Below, piece by piece: positions 16,101 to 26,670 of a DNA stretch of 64,000 nucleotides. The notes beneath the pieces are model-generated. The model was not told where the DNA came from. It saw only the letters and a program-made list of their open reading frames with translations, and made no database searches. Position numbers and translations under genes: made by a program. Origin of the DNA: Macquaria australasica (lineage: Eukaryota; Chordata; Actinopteri; Centrarchiformes; Percichthyidae); assembly GCA_005408345.1 (NCBI GenBank), contig SEMN01000041.1:427501-491500 (forward strand), written 5' to 3'. Numbering within the stretch: position 1 is the first letter of the stretch; every line of letters starts with the position of its first letter.

Positions 16101-19100
16101 ATGGATATGGGGTAGAACTCCTGTGAAGTAAGATGGAAGACCAGTATGGTGAGCCTGTGGAACAGGCTGCTGGGGTGACCAGTGAAATATTTTACAGGGA
16201 TTTGTCTGTCGGAGGTGAATGGGTATCTGAAATGTTTGATTTACTAGAAGAATGTGGACTTGAAGAAAGTTATTTCCAGAAAGCAAATGTGGAGGTGGAG
16301 GAGTTTAAATACCAAGTCTAAGGCTAAATGCACACAATCATGGGTAGAAGAAATCTGGCAAAAAAGCCAAACTGAGAACTTATTGTTTATTTAAGAAAGA
16401 TTACAAATGTGAAAAATATGTGAGGTATAATTTGCCTAAAAGTCAGAGATCACTCGATGTGGTATATTACCACTACATATTTAAATGGGAAGATATAGAG
16501 TTGTGATTGAAGATGAAAGACTGTGAATATTGTGAGCTAAATGAGATTTTATACTACCTTTTATATCATGATTTATGACAAATATTGTTTTTAAGAAGTA
16601 AAGCAGGTCTATAAGTACTATGTGAGCCCATCACCCACAAGGTTGGGTGTAGCGGCTCTTGGACCAAACTTCTGGATAAGGGCTGGATTTTTCCTTTTCT
16701 GGAGTTGCCTGGCATGAGAGGCATTGAGCGGATACTCACAAGTCTGAGAGTTGCGGTGTTGGAGTTTCCCCCTTTGAACAAGAGAAAAGGAAGATGCTGA
16801 CTGTTATTTGTTGTGGAGTAGAGGTGTCCGCTGATCACCACCTGGCAGTGAGATGGATCAGGTGGCGGGGAATGCTACTGGACAGACCAGGCAAACCCAA
16901 ACGTGCAGTCAGGGTGACCTCAGAGTGTCTGGCTGGGGCTCCTCTCGGCTTGTGTGTCTTCAGCTTTCACCTCCACGTTATTGCCAACCGAGCGACTAGT
17001 TGTGTTATTTTAGTCCTGACTTTGCCTATACCACCATGTGACGTTCGTGCCTGAGACGTAGGCCTACTAATAAATGTTCATGGGAGCATTATCTAGTGTG
17101 CAGACTCTAATTTTTCCATTTTTCACATGTACTTCTGTCCAGCACCTAGTATTCATCGCGTTTGTGCATGCTCTTTTTACCAAGAAACAGTAACATTGAA
17201 TTTTTGTTTACCATGATCCAAGTTGCACTTACAGATGTGTCTGACCATGAAGGAATGGGGACAAAAGAAAACAAAAGAAGGTTGATTTTAAAAAGATGAC
17301 ATTTTAAAGTAGTCCTTAGATTCCATTGTATGACTCATTTTACAGACAGTAGGCTCTTGTTGATTTCTAATCATCTGGTCTGGCTGTCTGCGGTGCATTC
17401 ATAAACACCCAGAGAGACAGACCCAACACTGCATTACTCAAACAATGGCTGTTTTCAGCTACGGATGTTTACTACTTGCTTCTGGTGTTTGACTTTCTCT
17501 GCCACCCTGCAGCTGCAAGTGATTACCATCAGGCCGGCCTTTACAGCGCCTGTTTAGCTGAGAGGTTCATATATCAGTCGCGCTCCAAGTCTCCTTGTTG
17601 TGGCAGTGGCTGGATCAGCAGTAAATATCCCCCTGCAGAAATGACTCACTACATTAGCCCAAAAAAACTTTGGCTGTTTTCGAAACCGCCTACTATAATA
17701 ATAGTACATACTGATTTGGTCAAAATGTAGCATGTAGTATGCAAACAAAGCAAAATCTGCAGTATGCCAGAAATATCCGGATGTCGTACTAATTCAGAGA
17801 AAATATCCAGTATGCATCGGACCAGTCTACCTCGAGTACTGTATCCCACAATGCAAAGCGGTGGAAGGGTCCCCATTGTTATTTTTGATTTTTTTTCAAC
17901 TTTATTTACACAGTCACCAATGACAGACAGCAACACTACCATGTCAGTGGTTGACAAGGAGGAATATAAATAGAAGAACCACTCATAACATTTTTTCTAA
18001 TTTAATCATGTGCAAGCAGAAGTTGTGACGAGGCTACAGTTATAACTTTTTGTTTTCAGAGCTTAAGAGGATGCTATTGCAGTGGTTTGCCGTTAGCCGT
18101 ACCATTGTTTACTTCTGCTTTTCAAAATCGGAAACCAGCTAAGCCTGGCCTAGCATACTGCAAAATAAATCAATTTAACAGTTTCATACTGCATACTACC
18201 GATGAACGAAGTATGTAGTGGATACCGCCTGCTACATACTATAGATGAACGCAGTATGTAGTAGATACTGCATACTGCGTTCATCTGTAGTATGTAGCAG
18301 GCGGTTTCGAAAACAGCCTTTGTTTCACAGTGTGTGCCTCTCCCTCGTCTCTTATTGTATCTGGCTGGCACTGAGTCTTTGTCATCATCGTTTTTATCTG
18401 CAGGTCTGTCTTATGGATATTTTCTTCTTTTCTTACTCTCTCTCCCTCTCTCTATTGTCAAACAGATAATAAGCCTTTAGAGGAATAAGAGCAGAATTAA
18501 ATGGTGGTTGTTAATAAAGGGTTGTGTGTCCCGAGTGGTGCCCTAAAATTGAAAACTGTTTGAGCTCAATACACAATTAAAGTGTCTGAGTTTGATGACC
18601 TTTTAGCGTGTGCTTTCCCTCTTTGATGTTTACAGAAGCGGACGACCGGGACATGAGCTGCGTGGTGTCCAGCCTGGTGCAGGTAATGTGTGACCCCCAC
18701 TGTCGGACCCAGCATGGTTTCCAGGGCCTGGTGCAGAAGGAGTGGGTGATGTCCGGCCACCGCTTCTACAGCCGCATCAACTACCACCGCGACAACGACA
18801 AAGAGGAGGTGAGAGGTCAACCTCCACACCCAAACTGCGCTGGATTGCCAGTGACAACCGCACGTTTAACTCTGCAACTGTAGAATTATACAGTGATGTT
18901 GCCTATGTAAGGCCCGTTATAAAATACAAATGCCTTCTATGTTATCTGACAAAAAAGATGGAGTATAGTCCTGTCTTGCATGTAGGACTGGACAATAATT
19001 CAATAATAATATATTCCATATTGCCCAAACCTGCCTGCATTTTATTACTTTAACTCACTAAAAGTGACCCAAGATGCATGTCCACTCTAAAATTAACACA

Positions 19101-22100
19101 GGACAGGTTTAAGAGAAAATTCCAAACATTTTAGGCAGTAAGTCCCTAAAAATTTAATTTCCTCTCAGTAATTTTTTCCTTCATGCATCCACCTTCTTTC
19201 CTACAATTCTTTCCTCCTCCCTCTCACTTTGTCACTCCTGCTTTCTGTCTTCTTTCCCTTCCTCCACCTTTTTCTCCTTCCTTCTACGTCCCTCCCTTTC
19301 ATTCCTTCCCTCTCTTCTTCATTCAATCGTCCCTACCTCTAACTTTATTTTATTTGCTCCCTACATTAATCCTACTAGATGCAGAGAATATATCTCTCCA
19401 AGTCTAGCTGAATTACACTGGCTCCCTGTTCTTTTTAGAATTCAATTTAAGATTCTGTTGATTGCTTTTAAAGCCCTACAAGGTTTGCCTCTGCTACACA
19501 TTTCAGATCTTTTAACTCCGTATTCTGCATCTGACTCCTCAGATATGACAACCAAATGTTGTTAAAAGTTCCACTGTCCAGGCAACACAGTGGAACAAAC
19601 TCCCCCTTTGAACACATTTTTAAAAGCTTTTAAACACTGGCATATAATATAATTTATTACTCCAATGGTTTTATTTATCTTTTTATTTTCTTTTATTTGT
19701 CAGTGTTTGGCCATTACCTGAAGTTATTGTTGTATTTTGTGGTATTGTTTTTGTGCACCTGTGAAGCACCTCCTAACTCTGGTTTTACTTAGTTACTAAC
19801 GTCCCCTCCCTTCCCGCCATCCCTGCAGGCTCCAGTCTTCCTGCTCTTCCTGGACTGTGTTTGGCAGCTGTTGTCCCAGTATCCCTCTCGCTTCCAGCTG
19901 ACAGATGACTTCCTGTTGGCCTTGCACGACAGCATTCACCTGCCACTCTTCTCCAGCTTCCTGGCCAACTGCCAGCGAGAGAGATGCAAACGCTCCCAGG
20001 TACGGGACACCTGAGAGAGGCTTTGATATGTTCTGCCTGATTACAGGACTGAAAAGGGACTAGAAGGCTTTCCTGTGAAATGTATTGATTAGAATAATAA
20101 TCACACAACTATATTGTGCCACCTTTATAGTAGTATTACATTTTAAAGTCATTACAATATCATTTTCTGCAGACATACTGTAGGGATATTTCAGGATTTA
20201 TAGAAAAACCTAAAAAAGAAAAGTTGGCATTTAACAGAAAATTAATAACAACATAAACCTTCAAAATGTATATCCTACCTACTCTACGCAGAGCGTCGGG
20301 CAGTCCTACACTCCAGTCAACGGCTGGAGAGATGTGCTTCATCCGGATTCTTCCTCGGATCCATCTGACCCTCCTCTGCCCCCGGTGTGGGACTGGGCCC
20401 TGCAGTACAGCAAGCAGAGGCGAGACCGTTTCACCCAACCTGTCCCTCCAATCCCTCCGCTCCAACCGCTGCTCAACGGCAACCTCAACACCAACCCAGA
20501 CACACACAGGGTAGGGCTGCCAACTCTTTTATGATGCAACACACCCTCTAGTGGCCATGTGGGGAGCTCCAGGTTTAACAGTGGCTGAAACCAGAGAGCA
20601 TCTCATGATGGGATGTTCATTTCTTTGCAGCTTTTGACTTCAGATGGATCATTTCATTAGTGACAGAACTTATCACTTTTGTGCATGGACACATGTCAGT
20701 TTGGATACTTACTATGTTATTGCTAGAAAGCAACATGTTGTTTTTTTCCACAGACAATCTTCACTGATGAATAAAGGTAAAAACTGTACATTGTAATGGG
20801 TTATCAGTATCAGAGAACATGAGGGACTGGATTCATTGCAATTGTCTGATCTCCTTACTGAGCTGAGATCTTATTTGCAACAGACCACTGCACCCTCTTG
20901 TGGTAGTCATAAAACATGCATCCAATTCAAATCGATTCCTTTTAAACTGACCATCAGCTTGATTTTACTGATTTATTGCTCTTCTCTGGTTAGAGGAGTG
21001 CAAGTCAGTGAAACAGGCAAGTTAAGTAATTATTTCTAAAGTAATACCTACAATACGCATTATATTACATTAATGGCACATGATTGAGACCCACAGTACA
21101 AGACATTAGCTTGTTACTGTGAATGAAACTTCGATTGCACTTTTGTCTGCAGCTTAAAATATTGACTGACAGTATCTTTTCTTCCCACATCTGCCCACCA
21201 GCTGACTGACATCATCCCCGGCTCCGTCTTCCTCCTGTCTCGAGGCTCCTTCTCCTGTCCTGCTAATCTGCTTCCCTGGCGCAGCAGCAGTTCAGGCGTT
21301 TACAAGAAGAGCCACCGGAGGGCGGCGTCCTCTGAGAACGTGCCTGGCCTGGAGAGGCTGCTGAAAGCGTGGGCCCTGACTGAGTTTCCCCAAGGCCTCA
21401 CTTCCACCTCCGGACCTCACGGACCACTTGACCCCTATGAGCCCTTACTGCCCCTCCTCATGGGGCCCTGCATGGGCCTGTGGAGGGAGTGCTACCTCCG
21501 GGGGGCGCTCCATGCACAGGTATGTCGGAAGTGTCCCGTAGGCGGTTTGGAATACTTAAATAAGAATGATAGTGAATCCGGTACATTCAACATAGCTCCA
21601 TTTACTTCTCTAGATTCTCAGCAAAAAACACTGATAATGTATATTTGATATTGATTAAATAATAAAAGAAAATCTCTCTACATTCTCCTTTATTAGAATT
21701 GTGCTGTCAGTCAGGATCACATGAAGACTACAGTGTGTTTATTGACTTTTTTTGTTGATGGCAAAAGATACCCTCTTTCGCTTAAAGCAGTTGTTCACAA
21801 CCTGGGGGTTGGGACCCACCAAGGGGTCTGAAAATAAATCTGAGGGGTCCCCAGATGATTCAAAAATACATACATTGTAGCTAGACATTGCTTTGTTTTA
21901 AGGGGTCACAACCAGAAATGTTTAGAACCACTGGCTTAAAGGTTGAGGCTGGTGTTATTTTATATTTTTATTAGTATCAAAAAGCCTGTTATACTGTAGT
22001 CAATGCCTCAGTGCCACAGAACTCCACTGTTGTACGACACCTATTAAAAACACACATCAACTGGGTGACAGATTCCATCTTTGAAACAACTCCACAGCTG

Positions 22101-23296
22101 CATTTTAAAGCCTCCAGTAGCTGCCCTGAATTTACACATTTCCCCCCAACTCAGTGTTGATTTTAATTATTTTTTTAAGTCACCACAGACACACCTGCGT
22201 TTCAAAACATTCAACATCTAATTTAAATATTACATTATGTAATCAGGGTTGAGTGTCTAAGTGCGGATGTGTCTCATTGGGTTTATCAAGTGGGCGACAT
22301 CCTCCACAAATGTTTTATTAAATGTGGCCCACGGCTCTTCCGGCAGGCTCCACATATCTGCTGTGTTCAGCCTCCCCACGTCTCCTGTGTTGCATCCTGT
22401 CACATCACGGCTGCCTGTTCAGTAGATGACGTCGTGTCTTTGATGTGCAGATTAGTTGGAGCTGTTGATCGACATCTCCCAATATGGACGTGGTACAGCC
22501 TTTTGTGATGTTGTCTGTACAACAGCGCGTCTATCAGTGTCCCCATGGTGATGTTAAGAATAGTCAGGAGCCGCGTGGGCGGGTGCAGTCGACTATTTTA
22601 AGGAAACTGTAGAGGAACAAGTAAAACCGCTAAAGCACCCCTACAATTTCACACACCATTAACCCCCAGGCCAACAAAATCCCTTTTCTTTTTTTTCTCT
22701 CTTGTGAACTTCTGCACAGCTCAGTTCTAAAACAAACACCAGTTAGTGTCATTACCTGGAGAACTTGAGCACGAACCAGCTTTAACTCTTGTTTTCATGT
22801 GGTTGTTGTTAGGAGTTTTGTTGCCTTTTCACATAAAAGTCTTGACACTAAACAACTCTCATGTATAATGCATTTCAGTACAACAAAACCACTAACTACC
22901 ACTAACTACAGCATCAAAAATGGCTATACACCTCTCTAACAATGTCAATACAAACTGAATTTTATCTTCATGTCGAACATTGTTTGATTGTTAAAGGATT
23001 GACAGTCTATATTTTTGTTATTGTCAACAAATACCATGAAAAGATCAAATGTGGTAATCCGCATCCCTGACCTGTCTGTGGCACCCAACCCAGAGCCCAT
23101 TTGTTCCTACTGAAGATGTAGATCTTTAAAAACGGGTCACAAATTCTGTATATAGTTTCCATTTTTTATTGAAAAAGCTTAAATATTTTCCCCTAAAACT
23201 CAAATAAGAGTAAATTGTGTTTTTTGGGGGGAACTATTTTCAGCTGCGGATTAACACACCTATAGTGCACCAGAGAGTATTAACAGTAGCCAGATG

Positions 23297-23332
<36 letters not shown>

Positions 23333-24134
23333 TTGACTCAAGATAAACTACAGTGGTTATTGTAATGAATGAACATGTCAACCAGTGCAACAGTGTGGCT
23401 TATTGATGTGTTTTTAATAATAATGTCGCTCTATGGCACAGAGGAATAAGGCTTTTGATACACAGATAATACTTATTATTAGGATCAATTCACTGTTGGT
23501 TTTGGTCTTTTCATGGGATTTGGTGACAGTAAGAAAAATACAGAACATCACCAGACTTATTCTTTAATGATGATTTGGATGATAATTCTTAAGAAGCCCT
23601 CTGGTTGGTGCGATGAGGGTTAAGCAGTTCAGTTAGTGACCACCTACTGTAAGAGACGCTGACCATGCTTCCCATCCTCAGGCGTTCTCCCACCCCATCT
23701 CCGCAAACCACCCCCACCCTGTGGAGCGGCTAGCCCGGGAGGTGCAGCAGCTCAAAGACAAGCTAGCACAAGCGTCCACCGGCACAGCTCCAAACCCGCC
23801 CGCCAAGATGGCCGAGCCCCGGCGGAGCGAAACCAACCTGAACCAAAACACCAACAACGGTACCTTCCTCTTCCCAGCGCAGAGGCCTCAGAGCACGGCG
23901 ATGCCCAGAACGGCACCCCCTCCTACCTCCACCAACCACCAGACCTCCAGGGGCCCTCCGCCCGCCTCGGCTCCACCATCCAGGCCCGGCCACAAAGACA
24001 ATGGCGGCGGCAACAAGCACACCTTCCTGTTTGGGCACTCCTCAGTAACAGAGGCCCGCCCTGACCAGCGCTATTACCCAGCACCCAATAACGCCAAGCT
24101 GCCTAAGAGCAACGGGCCCTCGATAGCTTCCTGA
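6609..24134 (+). CDS. mtmr11: myotubularin-related protein 11 (catalytically inactive), 5' partial, 15 exons
   Basis: Fifteen exons with GT/AG borders join in one frame to about 788 codons ending in TGA at 24134. The first four encode a PH-GRAM domain (GTLFCTHFRVAFVPQ is typical). The next ten encode the myotubularin phosphatase-like domain (GWRVSSVNDRF, DKWLSTLESTHWLDYIR, GFQGLVQKEWVMSGHRF, APVFLLFLDCVWQLL). Active myotubularins carry a CX5R catalytic loop. Here that position reads LTVALQEADDRDMSC, lacking both the nucleophilic Cys and the Arg, as in the MTMR10/11/12 group. That group is thought to act as adaptors for active family members in phosphoinositide turnover. Segments such as PADIQLAHSRLRALCL and the following DKWLS fit human MTMR11 better than MTMR10 or MTMR12 from memory. 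The last exon adds a short coiled coil and a Pro/Asn-rich tail. The upstream exon carrying the start codon and a Leu-Pro-Gly-type sequence was not located. Confidence 0.93.
6916..6985 (+). CDS. mtmr11: mtmr11 exon b
   Basis: Encodes DNADPVLLGDHDVALASIEK, part of the PH-GRAM domain. Acceptor tgcag, donor GTAAG. It ends one base into a Val codon completed by the next exon. Confidence 0.9.
7400..7539 (+). CDS. mtmr11: mtmr11 exon c
   Basis: Encodes GPNRTKLVTPNSSLKFTPEE followed by LVLYCRDLRVICFLFDR, the C-terminal strands of the GRAM domain. Acceptor gttgcag, donor GTGTGT. It ends in phase 0. Confidence 0.92.
8052..8136 (+). CDS. mtmr11: mtmr11 exon d
   Basis: Encodes ITYTIAKTYQPPKPGSVLSF, the helix that closes the PH-GRAM fold. 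Acceptor ctcctcag, donor GTGAGT. It ends one base into a Glu codon. Confidence 0.9.
9757..9990. mobile_element. MITE of the ATTAATCGATTAAT family in an mtmr11 intron
   Basis: Contains gattatttgcccaattaatc, catttggtctatatatgtca, agttaacgatcatataaaac and gagaagctggaaacagaaaa. Confidence 0.65.
9995..10180. repeat. dispersed fish repeat fragment
   Basis: tttatttgtttgggacagag, cacgttaatgaacatcagta and catccatagtcccgaggcag form a series I recognise from fish introns. The class is unknown to me. Confidence 0.5.
10450..10597 (+). CDS. mtmr11: mtmr11 exon e
   Basis: Encodes the family signature region: YESASDWEQELERCGATGWR followed by VSSVNDRFEMST. Acceptor ctcctccag, donor GTAAAT. It marks the start of the phosphatase-like domain. 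Confidence 0.93.
11074..11161 (+). CDS. mtmr11: mtmr11 exon f
   Basis: Encodes LPRFIVVPQKVLDTELKKSF and then AHFNEGRIP. Acceptor cccatcag, donor GTGAGT. It ends in phase 0. Confidence 0.92.
11775..11863 (+). CDS. mtmr11: mtmr11 exon g, donor inside a GT microsatellite
   Basis: Encodes RWCWRHPRGSDLLRMASFQN and then NIYHEKDDSV. Acceptor gtcgcag. The exon runs directly into the (TG)n tract, so the donor GT must be one of many identical GT steps. The end given here (after ...GACGACAGTGT) is the shortest that keeps the frame with the next exon. Shifts of 6 nt would also stay in frame. Confidence 0.8.
11860..11905. repeat. (GT)n microsatellite spanning an mtmr11 splice donor
   Basis: 23 GT units that include the last codons of exon g and its donor site. 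Confidence 0.95.
12950..13077 (+). CDS. mtmr11: mtmr11 exon h, followed by a CA microsatellite
   Basis: Encodes NLEMILFGCQSSLCVVVELG and then EELPSPADIQLAHSRLRALC. Acceptor tctctgcag, donor GTGGGG. About 20 nt after the donor a pure (CA)n tract begins. Its 128-nt length is not a multiple of three, so skipping it would shift the frame. Confidence 0.9.
13097..13180. repeat. (AC)n microsatellite just after an mtmr11 donor
   Basis: 42 AC units starting about 20 nt after the end of exon h. It is complementary in RNA to the GT tract upstream of the same exon. CA repeats are known binding sites for hnRNP L. Confidence 0.95.
14563..14641 (+). CDS. mtmr11: mtmr11 exon i
   Basis: Encodes ISTSVSVPDDKWLSTLESTH and then WLDYIR. 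Acceptor gcttctag, donor GTAACC. It ends two bases into an Arg codon. Confidence 0.92.
15047..15200. repeat. dispersed fish repeat fragment with A-rich tail
   Basis: cagaatcagaatcgggttta, ttgccaagtaggttttcaca and tacaaggaatt are followed by an A-rich tract. This is the common 'tttattgccaagta...acaaggaattt' repeat. Confidence 0.6.
15500..15570 (+). CDS. mtmr11: mtmr11 exon j
   Basis: Encodes SCLKKASEVACLLRSGHLTV and ALQ, leading into the former catalytic loop. Acceptor cgtctccag, donor GTGAGT. Confidence 0.92.
16610..16990 (+). mobile_element. internally deleted LINE (non-LTR retrotransposon) relic
   Basis: ctggataagggctggatttt and ggagttgcctggcatgagag match the endonuclease region of an abundant fish LINE that I remember. 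LTVICCGVEVSADHHLAVRW then continues into IRWRGMLLDRPGKPKRAVRV. In intact copies a long endonuclease segment separates LTVVC from DHHLV, so several hundred bases appear to be deleted here. The clade name is uncertain. Confidence 0.65.
17672..18318. mobile_element. 647-bp MITE in an mtmr11 intron, TTT target duplication
   Basis: The ends are GGCTGTTTTCGAAACCGCC and its inverted copy GGCGGTTTCGAAAACAGCC. TTT flanks both sides (17669-17671 and 18319-18321). Many AGTATGTAGT-type direct and inverted subrepeats lie inside both ends. The 3-bp duplication would suit a PIF/Harbinger-type element, but the family is not certain. Confidence 0.8.
18636..18808 (+). CDS. mtmr11: mtmr11 exon k (dead P-loop)
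   Basis: Begins EADDRDMSCVVSSLVQVMCD, the position of the HCSDGWDRT loop in active myotubularins, with the catalytic Cys and Arg replaced. GFQGLVQKEWVMSGHRF follows. Acceptor tttacag, donor GTGAGA. It ends in phase 0. Confidence 0.93.
19185..19345. repeat. polypyrimidine tract in an mtmr11 intron
   Basis: About 160 bp dominated by cttcc and cctcc units on the plus strand, directly upstream of the L2 fragment. Confidence 0.65.
19398..19790 (+). mobile_element. L2-type LINE 3' fragment
   Basis: The frame reads AELHWLPVLFRIQFKILLIA and then FKALQGLPLLHISDLLTPYS, the C-terminal signature of L2/CR1-like reverse transcriptase ORFs. Frame breaks follow. The end (tgtgaagcacctcctaact) resembles the usual 3' tail. 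It lies in the intron before exon l. Confidence 0.75.
19829..19999 (+). CDS. mtmr11: mtmr11 exon l
   Basis: Encodes APVFLLFLDCVWQLLSQYPS and then FQLTDDFLLALHDSIHLPLF, a conserved stretch of the phosphatase-like domain. Acceptor ccctgcag, donor GTACGG. It is exactly 57 codons. Confidence 0.93.
20292..20510 (+). CDS. mtmr11: mtmr11 exon m
   Basis: Encodes a Ser/Pro-rich insert and then VWDWALQYSKQRRDRFTQP, the VWDW motif of the group. Acceptor ctacgcag, donor GTAGGG. It is exactly 73 codons. Confidence 0.9.
21202..21519 (+). CDS. mtmr11: mtmr11 exon n
   Basis: Encodes LTDIIPGSVFLLSRGSFSCP, a variable Ser/Arg-rich stretch, and MGPCMGLWRECYLRGALHAQ, matching the W-x2-CYLR motif near the end of the domain in MTMR10-12. 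Acceptor cccaccag, donor GTATGT. It is 106 codons. Confidence 0.92.
21788..21933. mobile_element. 146-bp hAT-type MITE with perfect 8-bp target duplication
   Basis: It starts CAGTTGTTCACAACCTGGGG and ends TTTAGAACCACTG, the common vertebrate hAT terminus. GCTTAAAG flanks both sides (21780-21787 and 21934-21941). Confidence 0.85.
23299..23325. repeat. (GT)n microsatellite
   Basis: About 13 GT units in the last mtmr11 intron. Confidence 0.9.
23682..24134 (+). CDS. mtmr11: mtmr11 terminal exon
   Basis: 150 codons plus TGA. HPVERLAREVQQLKDKLAQ predicts a short coiled coil. The remainder is low complexity (Pro, Asn, Ser) and probably disordered. It holds two copies of a TFLF motif (GTFLFPAQ and HTFLFGHS). 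Acceptor ccatcctcag. Confidence 0.9.
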   Translation, partial: AFSHPISANHPHPVERLAREVQQLKDKLAQASTGTAPNPPAKMAEPRRSETNLNQNTNNGTFLFPAQRPQSTAMPRTAPPPTSTNHQTSRGPPPASAPPSRPGHKDNGGGNKHTFLFGHSSVTEARPDQRYYPAPNNAKLPKSNGPSIAS

Positions 24135-25945
24135 GGTCTGGTCTCTGTTCTCATATATGACACAGACCACTCCATCCCGGGACCGGGTACTCTAACCAAA
24201 TCACCTGCCTGCACAACATGAGACTGACGTGTCCCTTGCTGGTATCACGTACTGAGGAGACCCAGGCGTGTGTTTCCTGTCAAACCACATTTGATTTGAC
24301 AAAAAGGTGATGTAAAACATTTGGGTGGACGGATGAAATAATCAGTGCAAGAGCTCTTGACTCTGCTACTTATCGCCTGTACTGTATTCAAAATGTGACA
24401 ACTGTTTTGTATATTTGTAAAGAAAACCTTGGTATTCAATATTCCACTAATGAAATATATCCAAGACAAAAAGAATAAGGGCTGAAGATGCTTAATATAC
24501 CAACAGAACTTCTTAAGCACATCTTGCTAGTATCTTAAAATGCAGTCATGACACATTTCGTAAACGTCATGTCACCCTTCAAGAAAGACAGAAAGCTTGT
24601 AGTTTCCATTTTTAGCTTCTTATCCAAAATGGCTTACAAAGACTGGGCAGGACATAGATGGTGTGGTGACAAGGTGGTTCTTGAGGGCACTTTGACAGGA
24701 TACATGGCAGTGAAGAAGACTTAGATTTTGTTTTTTACAGCTGGCTCTTTAGAGCTTTATTATGTCATGCTAACGTGCAAAACGAAATATTAATTTCCTA
24801 GTTTTTGTATCTTGGTTTCAAATAGAAAAGTAGAATATTGTTTGGAAACTGTCTTTTTTTTTTTAAACTCCAGGCGCTGTGACCAGTGACTTAAATGTGG
24901 AATTTAGGGCATGAGAGCTATTTTGGTACTGCTCTCATATCTCTCTCCACTTGCTTGCATGCTTGGGAGCCACAAGAGGCTTATATTCAGTTCATATTAG
25001 CCTGGATGTGGCTAACGTCACTGCACATTTTTGCAGTATAATTCAGCTCCTGCATGACTGACATCATTTCAGGGCTTCAGTAATATAATCTTATCTAAAC
25101 TTTCATCTTTCTTTCAAGTATTTTTGACCTTTTATCGGTCATTTTTGATGTCGTACATGTAGATAAGTGTGTTTTCTGAATTGTTTGACCAAATTTAGTA
25201 TTACTTTGAGAATTTTTCCATCATTTTGTGGTGGAATTGAAAAACACAAACGTTATTCTGCCTTTTTACCTTGAGAAGGCAGCAGTGTTGGAAGCAAAGG
25301 GAAGCTTATTTCTTCCTGTGCTTACTTTTCATTTTATCTTTTTTTTTTTTCTCTTTCCCTGCCTGGTGGTGTATTAGTATGCAGCCTGCATTTAGGTCAA
25401 GGACTTGGAAGTGTCCAGCTGTATTTAAAGCACAAAGGGAAGTATCCGGTCCTGCGCCTTTAAATCCAAACAGGTTGTCGTTCGCATGAGGTGGGTGTCA
25501 AATAGATGCACTGGCGTCAATCCCACGGACGAATGAAATTGCACCGTTATGTATTTGTATTTCTAGGCGGGATAACGGTTGTCAGATATGACTGATGCCG
25601 ACCTTCTCTCATGTCAAAAGGTACCTCACTTGATAGCACTATGAATTATTAAATTTGTTAATATTCATTACATCATTATCAAGGCACATTGATATCAGCT
25701 ACAATTTCAGAGCTTTCCAGGTGTGATGCCAATGCATTTGCTTGTCTTCTGTGGAAAAAGGTCATCTTTGTCCTGTTGCATGGAAAATCTAATTTGATCT
25801 TCTGCTACACCTGTTGGGCCGTATCATTGTATAATTTAATGGGGGGTTTTTTTTGGTACGAACATGACTTAAATTTGCCAGATGTACATATTTTTTGTAT
25901 CAGCATGTTTTGATCCGGATAAATAAAGTGTTGTCAGTTCATGAA
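24135..25945 (+). other. mtmr11: mtmr11 3' UTR with polyadenylation signal
   Basis: About 1.8 kb of AT-rich sequence follows the stop codon with no other gene signal. AATAAA lies at 25922-25927, followed by a GT-rich stretch (gtgttgtcagttc) that suits cleavage near 25945. Confidence 0.7.
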
Positions 25946-26004
25946 CTCTCAAACTGTTCGTAATCTGAATCTGTGCCACAAAAATAAAAAACAAAATCAA
26001 TATC

Positions 26005-26670
26005 TCATACACAGCTCACAAACTTTATTTTTTAACAAAATAAATATTTACATATGATCTGGAACACTTAAAAAGTAGCATGGCACTGTACAAGAGAAAT
26101 GTAAAAACCAACCATCTTGCATGATATGTAAAGTCAGAATCGTGTGCAAAATGCTCAATACTTGCACAGAAAATGTACAAAGAATAAGAACTCGCCTAAC
26201 GTTAAATATACAAAATATCTACTGCAGTTAACCACGTAAAGCTTCTGGTTTGGTCTCTCCATGTTCAGTAGAATGAAACTCAGTGTTTTAAGAGATGTTT
26301 TTATACAGAAGTAGGTAGAAAACCTGCATGCTATTAAAAATAAAAATATGAATGAGTTGTTTTTCTGGACACTGTTTCACTACACTTCGGGATAAAATGG
26401 ACCCAGATATAAAGAGACCTCCATGTTTGTTATGATGACGTGCAAGTTTTCAACCATCTTTTACGACGATGCATTTTGGCACACAAGGATGTTGGTGTCG
26501 ACGTTTCACCTGATCACCACAGACGACAGAGCAAAGAGAGACAGAGTAAAGTAAGATTAGTTGTAGTCCATGTCACCACATAGCTATCATGGCAGTGCAT
26601 TGAAAAGCAACCAGGTCATAGCTGAAGATCAGAAGAGAGTCTGCGTCACTCCCACAAAAGAGCTTCAACT
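26005..26670 (-). other. RING gene 3' UTR and polyadenylation signal
   Basis: On the minus strand AATAAA lies at 26029-26024, about 640 nt after the stop codon. Nothing else gene-like was seen here. The predicted cleavage site faces that of mtmr11 at a distance of roughly 60 bp. Confidence 0.6.
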
